In this document: in pieces, positions 61,405 through 64,000 of the stretch
Numbering within the stretch: the first letter of the stretch is position 1
How the letters are laid out: each line of letters begins with the position of its first letter
NCBI RefSeq assembly: GCF_001426375.1
Contig: NZ_LMEO01000051.1
Span: forward strand, 310,241-374,240
DNA: 64,000 nt
Source: Paenibacillus sp. Root444D2
GTDB lineage: Bacteria; Bacillota; Bacilli; Paenibacillales; NBRC-103111
Direction of reading: 5' to 3'
Program-made: the position numbers and the translations under genes
The notes under the pieces: generated by a model
Databases searched by the model: none
What the model was told of the DNA's origin: nothing
What the model saw: the letters and a program-made list of their open reading frames with translations, nothing else

Positions 61405-62805
61405 ATGAAAACATTTTTAGATGAGAATTTTATGCTTACCAACGATACCGCGGTTCATCTATTCCACGAATTTGCCAAAGATCTGCCGATTATTGATTAT
61501 CACTGCCATCTAAGTCCTAAGGAAATTTATGAAAATAAACAATTCAATAACATAACGGAAGCTTGGCTGTACGGCGACCATTATAAATGGAGAATGATGC
61601 GTGCCAACGGTGTGGAGGAAGCAAAAATCACTGGTGAAGCTAGCGATTACGATCGTTTCTTGGCATGGGCTGGAACAGTTCCAATGGCTATAGGCAACCC
61701 GCTGTATCACTGGTCTCATATGGAGCTTCGAACCTATTTCGGTGTTTATGACATTATTAACGAGCAGAACGCGCCTGCCATCTGGGAGAATGCGAATGCG
61801 AAGCTGGCAGAGGGCGGTTCACGCGCCAGAGATCTCATTACGAATTCCAAAGTAACCGTTATTTGTACAACGGACGATCCGGTCGATTCACTGGAATATC
61901 ACATTAAAATTAAAGAGATCAAAGATTTTAATACGCAAGTCCTGCCTTCGTATCGTCCTGACAAAGCGCTTGAAATCAATCGCGCCACTTTCCTTCCATG
62001 GATCGGTCAATTGGAGCAATCCGCTGGCATCACGATCAGCTCGTACGATGACCTGCTGTCAGGCTTAGAGAGCAGAGCACAGTTTTTTGATTCGGTTGGT
62101 TGTAAGGTGTCTGATCATGCTTTGGATTATGTGCCATATGCGGCTGCAACCAAAGAAGAAGTGGATCAGATTTTTAAAACGGCTTTGGCTGGCAACACGG
62201 TTAGTTTGGAAGACGAGAAGAAATATAAAGCGTACACCTTGCTGTTCTTAGGAGCCGTGTACAAGAAGCTGGATTGGGCGATGCAGTACCATATTAATGC
62301 TTCCCGCAACAACAACGGACGAGCTTTCGCGAAGCTGGGCCCTGACACCGGATTCGACTCTGTTAATGATAGCCCGGTAGCAAGCGCATTAACAGGTTTG
62401 TTATCCTCACTTGCTGTTGCTGATTCGCTGCCTAGAACGATTCTGTACTCTTTAAATGCACGCGACAATGAAATTCTCGCTTCCCTCATGGGCAGCTTCC
62501 AAGGCGATGGTATTCCCGGCAAAATTCAATTAGGATCCGCTTGGTGGTTCAATGATACCAAGGATGGTATGGTTTCGCAGATGAAATCGCTAGCGAATTT
62601 TGGACTGCTTGGCCGATTCGTAGGGATGTTGACTGATTCCAGAAGCTTCTTGTCCTACACAAGACATGACTACTTCCGCAGAATCCTCTGTAACATGTTA
62701 GGCGAATGGGTCGAAGCGGGAGAATTCCCGAACGACGAACAGCTGCTGAAACAGCTGGTTCAAGGGATTTCCTATAATAATGCTAAGCAATATTTCGGCT
62801 TTTAA
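61405..62805 (+). CDS. uxaC: Glucuronate isomerase
   Basis: The 466-residue protein begins MKTFLDENFMLTNDTAVHLF and IIDYHCHLSPKEI, with a HxH metal motif, and carries ITGEASDYDRFLAWAGTVP, VTVICTTDDPVDSLEYH and ASRNNNGRAFAKLGPDTGFDSV, all typical of uronate isomerase UxaC. It interconverts glucuronate and fructuronate, or galacturonate and tagaturonate, the first cytoplasmic step of uronate breakdown. It fits the GH105 operon at the left end. The ribosome binding site is weak (GAAGGGTGG, 12 bases). A TATAAA box lies near 61309. Confidence 0.94.
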   Translation: MKTFLDENFMLTNDTAVHLFHEFAKDLPIIDYHCHLSPKEIYENKQFNNITEAWLYGDHYKWRMMRANGVEEAKITGEASDYDRFLAWAGTVPMAIGNPLYHWSHMELRTYFGVYDIINEQNAPAIWENANAKLAEGGSRARDLITNSKVTVICTTDDPVDSLEYHIKIKEIKDFNTQVLPSYRPDKALEINRATFLPWIGQLEQSAGITISSYDDLLSGLESRAQFFDSVGCKVSDHALDYVPYAAATKEEVDQIFKTALAGNTVSLEDEKKYKAYTLLFLGAVYKKLDWAMQYHINASRNNNGRAFAKLGPDTGFDSVNDSPVASALTGLLSSLAVADSLPRTILYSLNARDNEILASLMGSFQGDGIPGKIQLGSAWWFNDTKDGMVSQMKSLANFGLLGRFVGMLTDSRSFLSYTRHDYFRRILCNMLGEWVEAGEFPNDEQLLKQLVQGISYNNAKQYFGF

Positions 62806-62810
62806 AATAG

Positions 62811-62849
62811 AAACCTTCGTGCGGGTTATTGCCTGCTCGAAGGTTTTTT
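62811..62849 (+). terminator. Terminator after uxaC
   Basis: AAACCTTCG pairs with CGAAGGTTT, loop about 18 bases, followed by TTT. Confidence 0.85.
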
Positions 62850-62904
62850 AATATGTAGAGCTTACGGCAGTGGTGAGTAGCGTTGGAAGGTATCTCCGCA
62901 CTTT

Positions 62905-63726
62905 TTACATACTATGTCGCATCAATTTGCGGCATTCCAGTGGCGTCTGTTTGGTCACTTGTTTGAACACGCGGCCAAAATGAGCCACACTATCGAAGCC
63001 GGATTGCTCGGCGATATGGATGACTTTCAACTTCGTTTCCCGCAGCAGCCGCTGAGCCTCGCGGATGCGAACATTGTTCAAGTATTCGATGAACGAAAAG
63101 CCAGTCGTTTCTTTGAAAGAACGGCAAAAGTAGCTTGGACTGATATAAAAACTTTCGGAAATCGAAGCTAACGTCAAACGGTTTCTAAACTGTTCGTTGA
63201 TATAAGCGACAATTTCAAAAATTTTGGGATTGAGTGATTGCTGATGTTCCTGAACGGAGCTTATCTTATCCGTGAGACGCGAGCAGAAGATGAGTAGCTG
63301 CGTGAGTAGGGCTTTGCTGTTCAGTTGCCAGCCGCCAAGGGCCTGTTGCTGTTCGCGCAATAAGCTGAATAGAAGGTTCTCAACAAAAGTGCGATTCGTA
63401 CCTGTTAGGGAAAAGATATGCTGTTTCTGCCCAAAAGGAACGAGTAAATGTGCCGATGCATCCTCATCGATAGAACGTATCCAACTATCATCAAAGCTGA
63501 GTAGAATCCGCTCGTGATGAAGGACATCCGCATTTCGTGTTTTATGAAGCTCATTTTTATCGATAAAGACGAGGTCGCCTTCTTGAATTAAATAGGAACG
63601 GTCCTGTATAAAATAATAGCGTTTCCCGCTGAGTAAATAATAGATTTCATAGTGATCATGAAAATGATTCACTGTCATAGAGTAGGGGCGATCTCTGCGC
63701 AGTCTTTCAATTTCGTAGAGTACCAA
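62905..63726 (-). CDS. AraC family regulator with cupin domain
   Basis: The 273-residue protein has a cupin-like sensor (FHDHYEIYYLLSGKRYYFI; GDLVFIDKNELHKT) and a C-terminal AraC HTH (ISESFYISPSYFCRSFKETTGFS; EQSGFDSVAHFGRVFKQVTKQTP). TTG 63726 is chosen because AGAGGTG lies about seven bases before it; a longer in-frame start gives an unlikely extra hydrophobic stretch. It lies between uxaC and a Gfo/Idh/MocA-type dehydrogenase gene and probably regulates the latter, from which it is divergent. Confidence 0.9.
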   Translation of the reverse strand: MVLYEIERLRRDRPYSMTVNHFHDHYEIYYLLSGKRYYFIQDRSYLIQEGDLVFIDKNELHKTRNADVLHHERILLSFDDSWIRSIDEDASAHLLVPFGQKQHIFSLTGTNRTFVENLLFSLLREQQQALGGWQLNSKALLTQLLIFCSRLTDKISSVQEHQQSLNPKIFEIVAYINEQFRNRLTLASISESFYISPSYFCRSFKETTGFSFIEYLNNVRIREAQRLLRETKLKVIHIAEQSGFDSVAHFGRVFKQVTKQTPLECRKLMRHSM

Positions 63727-63894
63727 AAGTGGACACCTCTTCGTTCGGTCTTTTATGACTATTATATAGCAAGATATGCAAGGAATGAAAGTCATTAAGC
63801 AAGATTTGATTAGAAACACAACAAATATTGTATTAATCTTGAGGTAGGACATTGAACTTGAAGTCATATCCATACTCGAGAGGGGTTCACTTTT

Positions 63895-64000
63895 ATGAAA
63901 AAGCGTTATGCACTAGTCGGTACCGGAGGAAGAGCAGAATTTTTCTATGGCGCTATCGTGAAGGATTTTCAAGAAACGTCAGAACTAGTTGCGATTTGCG
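63895..64000 (+). CDS. Gfo/Idh/MocA family oxidoreductase (N-terminal fragment)
   Basis: The window ends inside this gene after 35 codons. The opening MKKRYALVGTGGRAEFFYGAI holds the Rossmann GxGGR dinucleotide motif used by Gfo/Idh/MocA dehydrogenases, and ELVAIC is the second strand. These enzymes oxidise sugars or inositols with NAD(P). GAGAGGGG precedes the ATG with good spacing. The divergent AraC gene and the nearby uxaC suggest sugar or uronate metabolism. Confidence 0.8.
   Translation, partial: MKKRYALVGTGGRAEFFYGAIVKDFQETSELVAIC

Overview
The window looks like chromosomal DNA of an endospore-forming Firmicute, most likely Paenibacillus or a close relative. The reasons are strong AGGAGG-type ribosome binding sites, frequent TTG and GTG starts, a complete spore-germination receptor operon, Lpl/Ytc-type sugar ABC transporters paired with a two-transmembrane AraC-type regulator, a T-box leader before ileS, and DUF975, DUF2339, DUF2663 and YdjO-type proteins. 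No rRNA, tRNA, prophage, insertion sequence or CRISPR array was seen. This assignment is inference; no database search was possible.

Layout. Bases 1-5139 are the end of a polysaccharide-utilisation operon: two ABC permeases, a putative toroid-fold lyase-like protein and a long GH105 unsaturated uronyl hydrolase. Bases 5774-8520 hold an MFS exporter divergent from a LysR regulator, then a decayed BceB-like permease. Bases 8742-10758 hold an AraC regulator divergent from a phytanoyl-CoA-dioxygenase-like oxygenase. Bases 10914-16896 carry a carotenoid-type FAD oxidoreductase, a DUF975 protein, a HAD phosphatase and a membrane protein/lipoprotein pair. Bases 17172-21403 are a tight operon of Crp-type regulator, NitT/TauT-type ABC transporter and metallo-beta-lactamase-fold hydrolase, preceded by a palindrome at an activator position. 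Bases 22045-28340 hold a DUF2339 protein and the germination receptor operon (order B-A-C-small protein). Bases 28518-31857 hold a GH2 glycosidase and a PadR/CPBP-protease pair.

Bases 31909-38305 are a second sugar system on the minus strand: solute-binding protein, two permeases and a membrane-anchored AraC regulator. Bases 38584-41449 hold an MFS transporter and small proteins, and are followed by six exact-period 113-bp tandem repeats. Bases 42201-47936 are rich in amino-acid catabolism: ornithine aminotransferase, aspartate ammonia-lyase and arginase. Bases 48298-53362 are a GntR regulator, a second NitT/TauT-type ABC transporter and an allantoinase, suggesting ureide use. Bases 53630-57106 are T-box-controlled ileS of the long, eukaryote-like type. 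The rest holds an M29 aminopeptidase, a second AraC/oxygenase divergent pair, a VanW protein, glucuronate isomerase uxaC, another AraC regulator and the start of a Gfo/Idh/MocA dehydrogenase.

Together the genes describe a soil or rhizosphere saprophyte that degrades plant polyuronides (GH105 and uxaC) and scavenges organic nitrogen and possibly sulfur compounds. The least explained items are the 113-bp array, a family of TGTTGTA-N5-TACAACA hairpins in two intergenic regions, and the Crp-ABC-hydrolase operon with its own operator.
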